Below are positions 8,027 through 16,678 of a stretch of DNA of 42,012 bases, piece after piece; positions within the stretch are counted from its first letter, which is position 1, and each line of letters starts with the position of its first letter. Below the pieces are notes generated by a model, which did no database searches, was not told the DNA's origin, and saw only the letters and a list, made by a program, of their open reading frames with translations. Origin of the DNA: Deltaproteobacteria bacterium (GTDB lineage: Bacteria; Desulfobacterota; DSM-4660; Desulfatiglandales; HGW-15); contig JAFDHO010000014.1 of the NCBI GenBank assembly GCA_019308745.1, positions 1-42,012 of the forward strand, given 5' to 3'. The position numbers and the translations under genes were made by a program.

Positions 8027-9316
8027 ATGGGCACAACCAACTATTCGCGGGACTTCGAAAGGGCGCTTGAGGTTGGCCGGCCCCCGAACATCGGGGAGTT
8101 GTTCCCCAACTCCAAGGCACTGCTTGTCAGTGGCAAGGTCATCGACAGGGCCATGATAGCCAAGGGCAAGGCGATGACCATGGCCGCCAATGCAAGAAAC
8201 CACTTTATCATTCGGGGGGCCCTCAGGGCGGCACAGAGGGCCAATGCGGCCATCATCATAGAGATCGCCAAGTCCGAAGGAGGCGCACATGCCTATTGCG
8301 CGGTAAGTTACTGGAACATGGCGAGGCAGGTCGACACGGTCTGTAACGAACTGGGAATAAGGGTCCCTGTTGCCATTCACGCAGATCATTACGGGATCAA
8401 GAACGAGAAAGATCTTGAGGCGGCCAGAACCGAGATACCTTCCATGTTCGACGCCGGTATCACCTCCATAGCAATAGATGCCTCCCATATGCCCGATGAC
8501 AAGAACCTGCTGGCAAACATAGGGTTGAGCCCCTATGTCCCTCCATGGGCAGGGTATGAGACAGAGGTCGGAGAAATCAAGGGGAAGGAAGGACTCACCA
8601 CTGTGGAGGAGGCCCTCTTCTTGATCCGGGGATTGAATGCCCACAGGGTCTTCCCGGATTGGATAGCCCTGAACAATGGCACGACCCATGGTATCCAGGA
8701 CAGCGAGGCGGGCATCCAGGTGGACTTGACAAAGGCAATCCACAACTCCCTTGCCAAGTACGGGGTCTCCGGGGCCCAGCACGGAACCTCCGGGAATGAC
8801 TCTGAGCGTCTCAAGAGGATAGCAGGGGAGACCAATACCACCAAGGCCAACGTGGCGACCGCCCTTCAGATGATAACATGGGGGGTGGAGGTCAATGAGT
8901 ACGGCAACGCCGTACTGGATGAGGACGGAGAATTCATCAAATTGCCTGACAGGGGCGTGGGCGAAGAATTGTGGTCAGAGATGGTGGCCTATGCAAAGGA
9001 CAGGGGCCTCAAGGCGGGAGACTACAAGAAACTGAATCTGCCCTTCGAGAACAGGCTTCACGGGCAGGACCGGGCAATCAGACAAAGGATGGTGAAGGGC
9101 GTAGAAGATTTCGTGTACGACCTCCTGGTGAAGGTGTTCAATGCGGGAGACACGGCGCCCCTGGCGATCGACGCCATCCTCAGGGCCGGATCCCATGATA
9201 TGGGGCCCAAGGGAAGCCCCATGGAGGATCCTTCGGAGTGGATCGAGGCCCGTATCAAGGAGAAGGCCAAGTCCATGAGCCGGGACAAGGGCCCCGAAGG
9301 AGATTTCGAGGACTAG
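8027..9316 (+). CDS. Class II fructose-bisphosphate aldolase family protein (zinc)
   Basis: 429 residues, about 80 longer than the usual FbaA. Metal ligands and active-site motifs are present: HADH (118-121), EVGEI (180-184), NNGTTHG with H221, and SGAQHGTSG with H252. The family performs zinc-dependent retro-aldol cleavage of ketose bisphosphates or related compounds. The AAxANARNHFIIRGALRAAQ region near the N-terminus resembles the long class II clade, not E. coli Fba. It is 57 bases after the dehydrogenase and only two bases before the YhaM-like gene, so all four genes from 5849 probably share a transcript. Whether the substrate is fructose-1,6-bisphosphate or another sugar is not decided by the sequence. 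Confidence 0.86.
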   Translation: MGTTNYSRDFERALEVGRPPNIGELFPNSKALLVSGKVIDRAMIAKGKAMTMAANARNHFIIRGALRAAQRANAAIIIEIAKSEGGAHAYCAVSYWNMARQVDTVCNELGIRVPVAIHADHYGIKNEKDLEAARTEIPSMFDAGITSIAIDASHMPDDKNLLANIGLSPYVPPWAGYETEVGEIKGKEGLTTVEEALFLIRGLNAHRVFPDWIALNNGTTHGIQDSEAGIQVDLTKAIHNSLAKYGVSGAQHGTSGNDSERLKRIAGETNTTKANVATALQMITWGVEVNEYGNAVLDEDGEFIKLPDRGVGEELWSEMVAYAKDRGLKAGDYKKLNLPFENRLHGQDRAIRQRMVKGVEDFVYDLLVKVFNAGDTAPLAIDAILRAGSHDMGPKGSPMEDPSEWIEARIKEKAKSMSRDKGPEGDFED

Positions 9317-9318
9317 AT

Positions 9319-10362
9319 ATGGACAATGGGAAGGCGCCTGATACCGGCGTCCACGCCTGGGTAAAGGACATAAAGCAGGAAGACCAGGTCAAGGGCATTT
9401 ACCTGGTGAAGGCAAAGAGGACGGCCCTTACCAGAAAGGGGGACACCTATCTGAGCTTGACCCTTGGAGATCGAACCGGGGATGTAGAGGCCCGGGTCTG
9501 GGAGAGGGCACGAGAGTTCTCCGGGCTTTTCAAAGAAGGTGAGGTTATCTATGTTGAAGGATATGCCAATTCCTACAGGGATCAGGTCCAGATAACCATC
9601 TCCACCGTAGAGATCCCAAAGGGCGCAGTGGAGCCGGACCTCTTTCTGGAGAGGAGCGCGAACGATCCGAACGAAATGTCAAGGGCCCTGAGGGAGGTCT
9701 TGAAACCCATAGGCCAACCCGCCCTCAGGACCATGGTGGACAAGTTCCTCTCGGATACCAGGTTCATGTCACGCTTCAGGGAGTCCCCCGCAGCCAAGAG
9801 TTTTCACCACAACTACCTGGGGGGCCTGCTGGAGCATACCCTGTCTGTGTGCAGGATGTGCCGGTCTGTTGCGGACCACTACAGGGAACTGGATCGAGAC
9901 CTGCTCTTGGCTGGCGCGTTTCTCCATGATATCGGCAAGACAAGGGAGATGTCCTGGGGGTATCAAATCGATTATACGGACGAGGGAAGGCTCCTCGGGC
10001 ACATCGTCCTGGGAGTGACCATGCTGGAAGAGAAACTGGAAGGCATCAAACGGTTCCCCGGGGAGCTCAAGCTCCGCCTCAAACATCTGATCCTAAGCCA
10101 TCACGGCCACTTTGAATTCGGGTCGCCAAAGAGGCCCAAGTTCCTGGAGGCCTATGCCCTGCACCTGGTCGATGACCTGGATGCCAAACTGAACGGACTG
10201 GGGCGCTTCATGGAGAGGGATCAGAAAGAGGGGGCCTGGACCGAGTTCAACAGGTTGTTCGAGCGCTATTTCCTGAAGGGGAGCGTGCCCGAGGCAGAAG
10301 AGGAGGAAGCACCCAGGGCACGAAGAGAGGACAACAGGCAAAAGGCCTTGTTTGAAGGGTAG
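9319..10362 (+). CDS. YhaM-like 3'-5' exoribonuclease (OB-fold + HD domain)
   Basis: 347 residues from ATG 9319, two bases after the aldolase stop. Residues ~20-100 form an OB nucleic-acid-binding fold (YLSLTLGDRTGDVEARVWE). Residues ~155-320 form an HD metal-dependent phosphohydrolase domain, with FHHNYLGGLLEHT, the HD pair in FLHDIGK (H203, D204) and the later HLILSHHG motif. This is the architecture of YhaM, an RNA 3'-end trimming enzyme. The C-terminus is a charged, probably flexible tail. Linkage to a sugar-aldolase operon is probably chance or expression coupling. Confidence 0.87.
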   Translation: MDNGKAPDTGVHAWVKDIKQEDQVKGIYLVKAKRTALTRKGDTYLSLTLGDRTGDVEARVWERAREFSGLFKEGEVIYVEGYANSYRDQVQITISTVEIPKGAVEPDLFLERSANDPNEMSRALREVLKPIGQPALRTMVDKFLSDTRFMSRFRESPAAKSFHHNYLGGLLEHTLSVCRMCRSVADHYRELDRDLLLAGAFLHDIGKTREMSWGYQIDYTDEGRLLGHIVLGVTMLEEKLEGIKRFPGELKLRLKHLILSHHGHFEFGSPKRPKFLEAYALHLVDDLDAKLNGLGRFMERDQKEGAWTEFNRLFERYFLKGSVPEAEEEEAPRARREDNRQKALFEG

Positions 10363-10458
10363 CATGGCATCATTCCCTTTAAGGCGGTTCCAATAGCCAC
10401 TCCCTGCCTTATCCCGAGTATATCCAGCACACCTCCAGGTCATATTGGTGGTACCGGG

Positions 10459-10478
10459 ATCCCTCCGGAGGGATTTTT
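10459..10478 (+). terminator. Rho-independent terminator of the 5849-10362 operon
   Basis: ATCCCTCCGGAGGGATTTTT forms a stem ATCCCT/AGGGAT (loop CCGG) followed directly by a run of T. It lies about 95 bases after the YhaM-like stop and just before the PHP gene. Confidence 0.6.
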
Positions 10479-10526
10479 AGACCCCGGGCATGCCGGCCCG
10501 GATTTTGGAAGAATACTGGAAAAGGT

Positions 10527-11633
10527 TTGAAAGTACCCATTGAAAAACAATATATGGAATTTGCAAACCTCCATCTACATACGCTGTTTTCAGATGGCGC
10601 CATCGGCCCTGCGGACCTTGCAGAGAAGGTGTTCAATGAGCCGGGCCTGAAGTACTATGCGCTCACGGACCACGACACCCTGTCGGGAATCGAACCCTTC
10701 TTCAGAGCTCTTTGTGATCAGGGGCATGGAGACAGGGTCTTTATTCCAGGGGTGGAGTTGAGTCTGAGGGCTGAAGATCTGGGCCTTAACATACACCTGA
10801 TCGGGCTCTTTCCGAAGATCAACAGGGAAAACCACAGGGAGGAACTCGCACGGATAGATGCCGTGCTGGGCCAATTTTGCCGTATCAGATGCCTGAACAG
10901 GGGATTGAGGGATCTTGATGCGCGGGTTAGGCTCGCCCACGATCTGGACCTCGATGGAATTCGAGAGAGGTTTGGCACGGCCGAAGATGCCATAGGCTAT
11001 CTCAGGCAGAAGGCAGAGGCCAGGAACAGAAAGGTCTTTCAGGACGCGGGAAAGCCGGGAGATATAATCCAGCACCCTATACCCCTAACCTATCAGTTGA
11101 TCGTTGATCACTGGCAGGAGCTTTTTCCCGCAGGGACCAGGGAGAAAACCACGCTCTATATCCTCCGGCCGGATGCACAGAAGGCTGAGAGGCTGGCCCA
11201 GATCTATTTGTCCGAGGGAATGGGAGCCTCCCCGGCTCGTCGGTTGGCCCTGGAGCGCCAGGGGGTCCTGTGCAACATTAGGCGACCGGCCATCCAGGAA
11301 AAGGGGTTTCTGGAAGGACTGGACCTGCTCAAGAGGTCAGGTAGTGTGACCATACTCGCCCATCCTGCCATTGATCATAGCCGGATAACCTATGAGGACT
11401 TCGATCGGAATATCCTGTATCCCCTCCTGGAACAGGGGCTCGATGGGATCGAGGTCTTCTATCCCTACGAGATGTCCTACAGGCAGGAGGCGATTGAACG
11501 GTATGAAGGCGTGGCCCGAAGCCACGGGCTGTTGGTGTCCGGCGGAACGGATTTTCACGGAGATGGCAGGGTCGGGCTGAGCGACGTAAAACTGGATATT
11601 AGAGAAGCTCAAAGAATCAAGGAGCAGGCCTAG
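10527..11633 (+). CDS. PHP-domain metal-dependent phosphoesterase
   Basis: 368 residues from a TTG at 10527; ATG 10554 (MEFANLHLHT) is an equally possible start. PHP metal-site motifs appear in order: HLHTLFSDG, LTDHDT, PGVELS, AHPA and GTDFHGDG. An insertion of about 150 residues (roughly 95-250) sits between the third and fourth motifs, so the protein is longer than the usual ~280-residue YciV/RNase AM type. The family cleaves phosphate esters, including nucleotides and RNA 5' ends. The substrate here is unknown. Its stop shares the four bases CTAG (11630-11633) with the stop of the convergent SDR gene. Confidence 0.82.
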   Translation: MKVPIEKQYMEFANLHLHTLFSDGAIGPADLAEKVFNEPGLKYYALTDHDTLSGIEPFFRALCDQGHGDRVFIPGVELSLRAEDLGLNIHLIGLFPKINRENHREELARIDAVLGQFCRIRCLNRGLRDLDARVRLAHDLDLDGIRERFGTAEDAIGYLRQKAEARNRKVFQDAGKPGDIIQHPIPLTYQLIVDHWQELFPAGTREKTTLYILRPDAQKAERLAQIYLSEGMGASPARRLALERQGVLCNIRRPAIQEKGFLEGLDLLKRSGSVTILAHPAIDHSRITYEDFDRNILYPLLEQGLDGIEVFYPYEMSYRQEAIERYEGVARSHGLLVSGGTDFHGDGRVGLSDVKLDIREAQRIKEQA

Positions 11634-12391
11634 TCCATGAGCGTACCCCCGTTGATATTTATGGTCTCCCCAGTTATGAACGAGGCATCAGGAGATGCCA
11701 AGAACAACACGGCAGCGGCGACATCATCGACACCACCCATCCGCCCCAGAGGAACAAGGGGGGTTATCATGCCTCTTTTTTCTTTGTCTGTTGCTTCTGT
11801 GGCTATTGAGCCCGGAGCGACAGCATTTACATTTATGTTATGGGGTGCAAGTTCATAGGCCAAGGATCTGGTAAGGCTGATAATGCCTGCTTTGGAGGCA
11901 CAGTAATGGGCCTTTGTAGGAGTCCCAACCTTACTGTAAACAACCCTGCCAGTCTTGCCCACAAATGAAGTAAGGTTAATTATTCTGCCGGATTTTTGTT
12001 TGATCATCTGTCTAATAACTGCTTTGCTGCAATTAAAGACACCCTTGAGATTTGTGTTCAACACCCTGTCCCATTCTTGGTCCTCTATGTCCATGATCAG
12101 GACGGACTCAGCGAAAACGGCGGCGTTGTTGACCAGAATATCGATTCTACCATATTGATCAATAACCTGGTTGAACACCTTTTCTACCTCATGGATTTTG
12201 GAAACATCCGATCTAAATGCCTGTGCGTGAGGTCCTCCCTCATTTAATTGTTGAGCCACCTGTTCAGTTTCTTTGAGATCAATATCAATAAGGATCGTAA
12301 AAGCTCCCGATTGGACAAACCTTCGCGCGATTTCCTTTCCCACTCCTCTAGCAGCCCCCGTTACTATTGCGATCTGATCTGCAAAATCCAT
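11630..12391 (-). CDS. Short-chain dehydrogenase/reductase (FabG-like)
   Basis: 253 residues. The cofactor motif TGAARGVG is at the N-terminus, NNAA is in the middle, the active site is S-x-Y-x3-K (HYCASKAG), and the C-terminus FITGETININGGTLMD is typical of classical SDRs. The start at 12391 has AGGAGG five bases upstream. It is the last gene of the TRAP operon (13 bases after DctM), so it most likely oxidises or reduces the imported hydroxy- or keto-acid and is not fatty-acid FabG (inference from context). The stop overlaps the PHP gene's stop. Confidence 0.87.
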   Translation of the reverse strand: MDFADQIAIVTGAARGVGKEIARRFVQSGAFTILIDIDLKETEQVAQQLNEGGPHAQAFRSDVSKIHEVEKVFNQVIDQYGRIDILVNNAAVFAESVLIMDIEDQEWDRVLNTNLKGVFNCSKAVIRQMIKQKSGRIINLTSFVGKTGRVVYSKVGTPTKAHYCASKAGIISLTRSLAYELAPHNINVNAVAPGSIATEATDKEKRGMITPLVPLGRMGGVDDVAAAVLFLASPDASFITGETININGGTLMD

Positions 12392-12404
12392 ATATCCTCC
12401 TTTC

Positions 12405-13682
12405 CTATGGCATAAATAGGTTCGGTATTAACAACACTATGCTCGGGAAGTAGGTTATCAGCAGTAACACGACAAGAAGCGGCAATATGAACGGAAGAGT
12501 GGCCTTGAAGGCCCTGTGGAAAGAGACTTTACCAATGGTGGAGACCACGAAGAGAACCGGCCCCACTGGTGGCGTAAGGTTTCCGATCATAAGATTTAGA
12601 ATGACGACTACTCCAAAGTGCACGGGATCTATTCCCAGGTTTCCTATGAGAGGATAAAAGATTGGCGCCAGCAAGATGATAGATGGCGTTACCGTGGTGA
12701 CCATGCCCATTAACAACAGGATTATGTTGGCCATGAGCAGAAACAGAGGGGGTGAGATTCTGGCCGTTGTTATGAAGCTCAGCAAATAGTCGGGAACCTG
12801 TTCTCTGGTCAATATCCAGGTAAACACTCCGACGGCAGCCAAGAGGAACAGGACTACGCCCATCCTTACAAAAACCTCAAGAAACAAACGAGGGATGTCG
12901 CCGAGTTCCAGTTCTCCGTGCACTACAAATCCAATGAATAGACTCCACAGGACGGCTACTACGGCGGCCTCAGTGGGGGTGAACACGCCGGTAAACATCC
13001 CTCCCAGTAGTACCACGGGAGTCAACATGGGAAGCGCACACCTGTAAAGGTTCTCAAAGACTTTCCTGAATGAAGGGAAAGGGGATATGGGATAGTCCTT
13101 CTTTCTGGAATAGACGTAGATCATAATCATCAGGGCTACGGTCATTAGTATTCCCGGGATGAAACCTCCCAAGAATAAGCGGCCAACTGAGGCATCAAAG
13201 GCCATTGCGTAGATGATCACGGGGACACTCGGGGGAACAATAGGTCCAATGGTTGAAGACGCAGCTGTTATGGCGACGGCGAAATCAGCGTCATACCCTC
13301 TCTCCTTCATGGCTTCTATTTCAATCTGCCCCAAACCACCTGCGTCCGATATGGCACTTCCAGACATACCGGAGAAAATCAGACTGGCAACGACATTGAC
13401 ATGTGCCAATCCGCCCCTCAGGTGCCCTACTATTGATTCCGCAAAATTGAAAATCCTTCTGCTCATCCCACCGGCATTCATAAGAGACCCAACGAGCATG
13501 AACATTGGGAAGGCCAAAAAGGGAAAGGAGTCAATAATCTGATACATTTGCTGTGGGACAATGGAGAGGGGGATGCCTTCTACGATGAGGTAGAATAACG
13601 AAGAGAGGGCTATGGCAATCGCAATTGGGACATTTAGGAAAACCAACAAGCATATTGTGAGAAGTACCGTTACAAGAACCAT
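12405..13682 (-). CDS. TRAP transporter large permease (DctM)
   Basis: 425 residues with about 12 hydrophobic segments. DctM/UPF signatures include VPIAIAIALSS, FPMFMLVGSLMNAGG, GGLAHVNVVASLIFSGMSGSAISDAGGLG and GIDPVHFGVVVILNLMIGNLTPPVGP. This subunit forms the ion-coupled channel. The ATG at 13682 is chosen because GGGAG lies eight bases upstream. An upstream TTG at 13715 would overlap DctQ and has no comparable site. It sits between DctQ and the SDR on the same strand. The substrate is probably a carboxylate, as for most TRAP systems. Confidence 0.92.
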   Translation of the reverse strand: MVLVTVLLTICLLVFLNVPIAIAIALSSLFYLIVEGIPLSIVPQQMYQIIDSFPFLAFPMFMLVGSLMNAGGMSRRIFNFAESIVGHLRGGLAHVNVVASLIFSGMSGSAISDAGGLGQIEIEAMKERGYDADFAVAITAASSTIGPIVPPSVPVIIYAMAFDASVGRLFLGGFIPGILMTVALMIMIYVYSRKKDYPISPFPSFRKVFENLYRCALPMLTPVVLLGGMFTGVFTPTEAAVVAVLWSLFIGFVVHGELELGDIPRLFLEVFVRMGVVLFLLAAVGVFTWILTREQVPDYLLSFITTARISPPLFLLMANIILLLMGMVTTVTPSIILLAPIFYPLIGNLGIDPVHFGVVVILNLMIGNLTPPVGPVLFVVSTIGKVSFHRAFKATLPFILPLLVVLLLITYFPSIVLLIPNLFMP

Positions 13683-13701
13683 GTGGTCGCTCCCAATCCT
13701 T

Positions 13702-14193
13702 TCATCTCCGATCAAAAGAAGTCATCAAGAAAATCAAGGCCATAAAAGCAAATATGGGCAACGTTATGTGGATATATCCCTTTGAGATATCCATTGCAGC
13801 GGTCCTGAATGAAAGTGTCTGAACGAAAAACCTAATACCGATCAAGAGTACGACCACGCAAAAGACCACGTCTACAACCAGAACGATCCTATCGGTGATT
13901 TTTCTGAAGTCTTCTGGGAGAAGAGAGACGAAAAAATCCATCCTTATATGATCCGTAGTGGACCCTTTCCTGAATCCTAAAGCTGCCCCTATCAATATGC
14001 TCCAGATCAAGAGGATCCTGGCGAACTCGTCCGTCCAGAAAAAGGGCCTGTTGAAAACATATCTGGAGACCACTCCTGCGGACAAGGTAAGGATTATGAG
14101 TGATGTTATGAGAACACCTAAGAGACGACCGATAGAATAGAAGAGAGAATCAATCATCTTTACCAGGGTCAAGAATCTTCGACTGTCTTTCAT
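13702..14193 (-). CDS. TRAP transporter small permease (DctQ)
   Basis: 163 residues from ATG 14193, with four membrane helices and the DctQ signature SRYVFNRPFFWTDEFARILLIWSILIG. A longer frame from 14253 adds a polar N-terminus without a better start. DctQ bridges the binding protein and DctM. The gene ends 19 bases before the DctM start. The 454-base gap upstream, towards DctP, is filled by inverted repeats and hairpins. Confidence 0.92.
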   Translation of the reverse strand: MKDSRRFLTLVKMIDSLFYSIGRLLGVLITSLIILTLSAGVVSRYVFNRPFFWTDEFARILLIWSILIGAALGFRKGSTTDHIRMDFFVSLLPEDFRKITDRIVLVVDVVFCVVVLLIGIRFFVQTLSFRTAAMDISKGYIHITLPIFAFMALIFLMTSFDRR

Positions 14194-14237
14194 AGTGAAT
14201 AATCCCCGTTCTTGATTGTTGGCGTCTTTCACAAGTT

Positions 14238-14430
14238 TACCCCGATGTCGCAATTAAGGACGCGTAATCTCAATGAAGGCCTCATTTCAGGATGCGTTGA
14301 AGCCAAGAAAAAGATTTGAAGCGATGCGCCACCTCACATAAATGCTGGCGGGGTGGAAAGGGTGTCTCGTTGCTGGGACTCCGAGTTTGCTTGCCGCACG
14401 CTTCACTCGTCCTAACGCGACATCGGGGTA
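14238..14430. repeat. 193-bp element with ~22-bp terminal inverted repeats
   Basis: TACCCCGATGTCGC at the left (from 14238) reappears inverted as GCGACATCGGGGTA ending at 14430. With a few mismatches the pairing extends inward through GGAC/GTCC, giving arms of about 22 bases. There is no open frame inside. It resembles a miniature inverted-repeat element and lies in the gap between DctQ and DctP. Confidence 0.6.
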
Positions 14431-14556
14431 GAGAAGGAACGAAACAAATGGACTCCCCCTAAGTGTAATCCGCCAAAAAAAAGCACCCCTGGATTATCCT
14501 CAAGGAGGCCCGTCCTTGAATTAGACGTCTCTTCCGTAGTTTACCCCGTAAGAATG

Positions 14557-14633
14557 CCCCGTGCGGAAGCACGGGGATGTTGAATTAAGTTTCCGTCCCC
14601 TTTTTCGCACGGGGTTCAATGCACCGTGCGAAA
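14557..14633. promoter_or_regulatory. Two stable hairpins after dctP
   Basis: CCCCGTGC-GGAA-GCACGGGG (14557-14576) and TTTCGCACGG/CCGTGCGAAA (14603-14612 with 14624-14633) sit just past the DctP stop. Neither is followed by a T run on the minus strand, so they are not classical terminators. Such hairpins in TRAP and ABC operons can protect the binding-protein transcript from 3' decay, which would give more DctP than DctQM (inference). The two stems share the GCACGG core. Confidence 0.5.
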
Positions 14634-14647
14634 TTCCCCGGGGTCTA

Positions 14648-15646
14648 CTACTGGGCCTTCATAAATTTGTCGTAGAGGCCTTTCCCCCATTTTTCTTCAA
14701 ACTTGTAGGGGACATCTCTTACTGCCTTTCTAAAGGCCTCCACATCCGGTTTCAGGACGATCATGCCTTCATCCAGCAGTTTTTGTAAAAGATCCAGCTT
14801 CATTGTCTTGAACTCGGTAAAGAGCGTCTCTTCGTAAAGCTTGGCTCCTTTTGCCAGGATATTCTGGTGGCCCTGTGGAAGAGCTTTGAACTTCTTTTCG
14901 TTGATAAGCAGTATTTCCGGATTGAAAGCATGACCGCTCAGTATCAGGTACTTCTGAACCTCATAAAATTTTGCTGTCACAATCTGAGGGAGAGGATTTT
15001 CCTGTCCGTCAACCACACCCTGTTGTAATGCCAGGTACACTTCTGAGAAAGCCATGGGTGTGGGCGAAGCCCCTAATGCGAGGAAGGAGGCCTTTCTCAA
15101 GGGAATGTTGGGGATACGAATCTTGAATCCTTTTAGATCTTCCGGCTTATTGATTGGTTTGTTTGCTGTTATATGCCTTTGTCCGAGATATCCAATGCCA
15201 AGGGTACGTATACCTCTCTTAGTCAGCAACCTGTTCTTTATATCACTACCTATCGGACCGTTCAGCACTTTGTACATACCATCTAGGTCCTTGAAGACAT
15301 ACTCCCCTGCAACCAGTCCCCAGGAAGGCTCTAGGCGGCTGAGCAGGCCTGGTCCGGCAGTTCCCATGTCCACCGTGCCCAATTGGATTGCTTCTGCCAG
15401 GGTATTTCCTTTGCCCAGAGCCCCTCCGGAATATACCCTGATATCCAGCTCTCCGTTGCTCTCCTTCGCAACATACTTAGCCATTGCGGTTGTTGCTTTA
15501 TGCACGGGATGTGTGATAGGGAAAATGTGTCCCAGGCGAAAGGTTGTGGGACCAGCTCCTTTTGCAGCGTTACCTAAAGGTGAAAACGTGAAAACCCCTG
15601 CAACAAAAACTAACAATACCATTCTTGCCATAGTCCCTGTTTTCAT
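14648..15646 (-). CDS. TRAP transporter substrate-binding protein (DctP)
   Basis: 332 residues from ATG 15646, chosen because GGAGG is six bases upstream; the ATG at 15658 lies before that site. A signal peptide (MKTGTMARMVLLVFVAGVFTFSPLGNAA) is followed by the DctP fold: FRLGHIFPITHPVHKA, GGALGKGNTLAEAIQLGTVDMG, and the conserved ligand segment FKIRIPNIPLRKASFLALGA...VYLALQQGVVDGQENPL. The conserved arginine (RIPN) binds the ligand carboxylate in characterised DctPs. It is periplasmic and encoded first among the three transporter genes. The exact ligand is unknown. Confidence 0.92.
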   Translation of the reverse strand: MKTGTMARMVLLVFVAGVFTFSPLGNAAKGAGPTTFRLGHIFPITHPVHKATTAMAKYVAKESNGELDIRVYSGGALGKGNTLAEAIQLGTVDMGTAGPGLLSRLEPSWGLVAGEYVFKDLDGMYKVLNGPIGSDIKNRLLTKRGIRTLGIGYLGQRHITANKPINKPEDLKGFKIRIPNIPLRKASFLALGASPTPMAFSEVYLALQQGVVDGQENPLPQIVTAKFYEVQKYLILSGHAFNPEILLINEKKFKALPQGHQNILAKGAKLYEETLFTEFKTMKLDLLQKLLDEGMIVLKPDVEAFRKAVRDVPYKFEEKWGKGLYDKFMKAQ

Positions 15647-15804
15647 TTCTTCCTCCATCTTCTAAGGGTTTTGAAAGCTAGAACAAAAAATGCTTCAGAA
15701 AGGGGCCTGCAGAAAAACTCGGTCTATCACCTCCCTCCTTTGAGGAGCCAAGGATTGTTTAATAAGGAAGCCCTTCCTGCTTCCTTGAAAGTCCACATTT
15801 CCAT

Positions 15805-16536
15805 TTATTCGAGAACATAGCTGTCCCCCGGATTCAGAATAACGACCTCTGGAGCAATCTCTTTGGACCTAAGCAAGTCGACCAGTTCTTTGGGGTCGGC
15901 TGCTAAGTCGGGATTTGTATTGTAGTGAATCGGAATGATAAACTTCAACCTCAGCCACTCGGCCGCCACGGAGGCGTCCGTTGTATCCATGTTGAATCGA
16001 CCGCATATGGGCAAAAGTCCTAATTCAGGGTGGAAACGATCACCGATGATCTTCATATCTGAAAATAGAGCTGTATCGCCTGCGTGGTAAACGACCTTGC
16101 CTTCCGGAGTGGTTACTACATAGGAGGCTGGACCTCCATCAGGGATAAATTGCTTTTGAGTAGCCCACTCATCTCCAAAAAGAGCGCTAGGATGAAGGGC
16201 AGGACACATGGATATGGTAAATCCTTCGACCTTGAGCTTTCCTCCGTAGCCCAAAGGCAGGGCCTGAGTCCCTCTAGGGATCCCTTTGCCATCTGCATAC
16301 CAGGCAATCTCCGGGGTTGATATCAATTTTGCCTTGAAACGCCGACACACCTCCAGGACGTCCCCGAAATGATCAAAGTGCCCGTGGGTGACTGCGACTA
16401 TGTCGACATGTTTCAATTCTTTGTGTTTAACAGGACAAACGGGGTTACCACTAAACCAGGGATCGATAAGCAAGACCTTGCCTTGACTGACAATTGTAGT
16501 AGTAGCTTGGCCATACCAGGTAATTTGCACACTCAT
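15805..16536 (-). CDS. UPF0173 metal-dependent hydrolase (metallo-beta-lactamase fold)
   Basis: 243 residues. Metal-binding motif THGHFDHFGD, then HPSAL, HAGDTALFSDM and PIHYNT in the order expected of the UPF0173/YtkL family. Length (about 230) fits. The family consists of beta-lactamase-fold hydrolases, and the substrates of most members are unknown. In this operon between a DapA-family lyase and the TRAP binding protein, it might hydrolyse a lactone or ester of the transported acid (inference only). Confidence 0.88.
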   Translation of the reverse strand: MSVQITWYGQATTTIVSQGKVLLIDPWFSGNPVCPVKHKELKHVDIVAVTHGHFDHFGDVLEVCRRFKAKLISTPEIAWYADGKGIPRGTQALPLGYGGKLKVEGFTISMCPALHPSALFGDEWATQKQFIPDGGPASYVVTTPEGKVVYHAGDTALFSDMKIIGDRFHPELGLLPICGRFNMDTTDASVAAEWLRLKFIIPIHYNTNPDLAADPKELVDLLRSKEIAPEVVILNPGDSYVLE

Positions 16537-16564
16537 GGCATTAGGTTTCTCCCTTCACCATACA

Positions 16565-16665
16565 GTATTGATGGCTTCGTAAAAAGTCCAATTTCTGCGC
16601 GCCTTGAACCTGGAGTTTTTTACTTTGCCATCTCAATTTTGACTTTTTACGAGTTCATCAGTATT
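16565..16665. repeat. Large imperfect palindrome of the TTTTTACGA type
   Basis: Left arm TATTGATGGCTTCGTAAAAA and right arm TTTTTACGAGTTCATCAGTA pair over about 25 bases with a central loop of ~50 bases, between the UPF0173 and DapA-family genes. I associate this GACTTTTTACGAG palindrome with many intergenic copies in Desulfobacterota genomes (from memory). It may act as a mobile miniature element or transcript structure. Confidence 0.65.
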
Positions 16666-16678
16666 GAATATGCATCTT

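Noticed and set aside
14603..14633. Rho-independent terminator after dctP
   Set aside because: The stem is strong, but on the minus strand an A run, not a T run, follows it.
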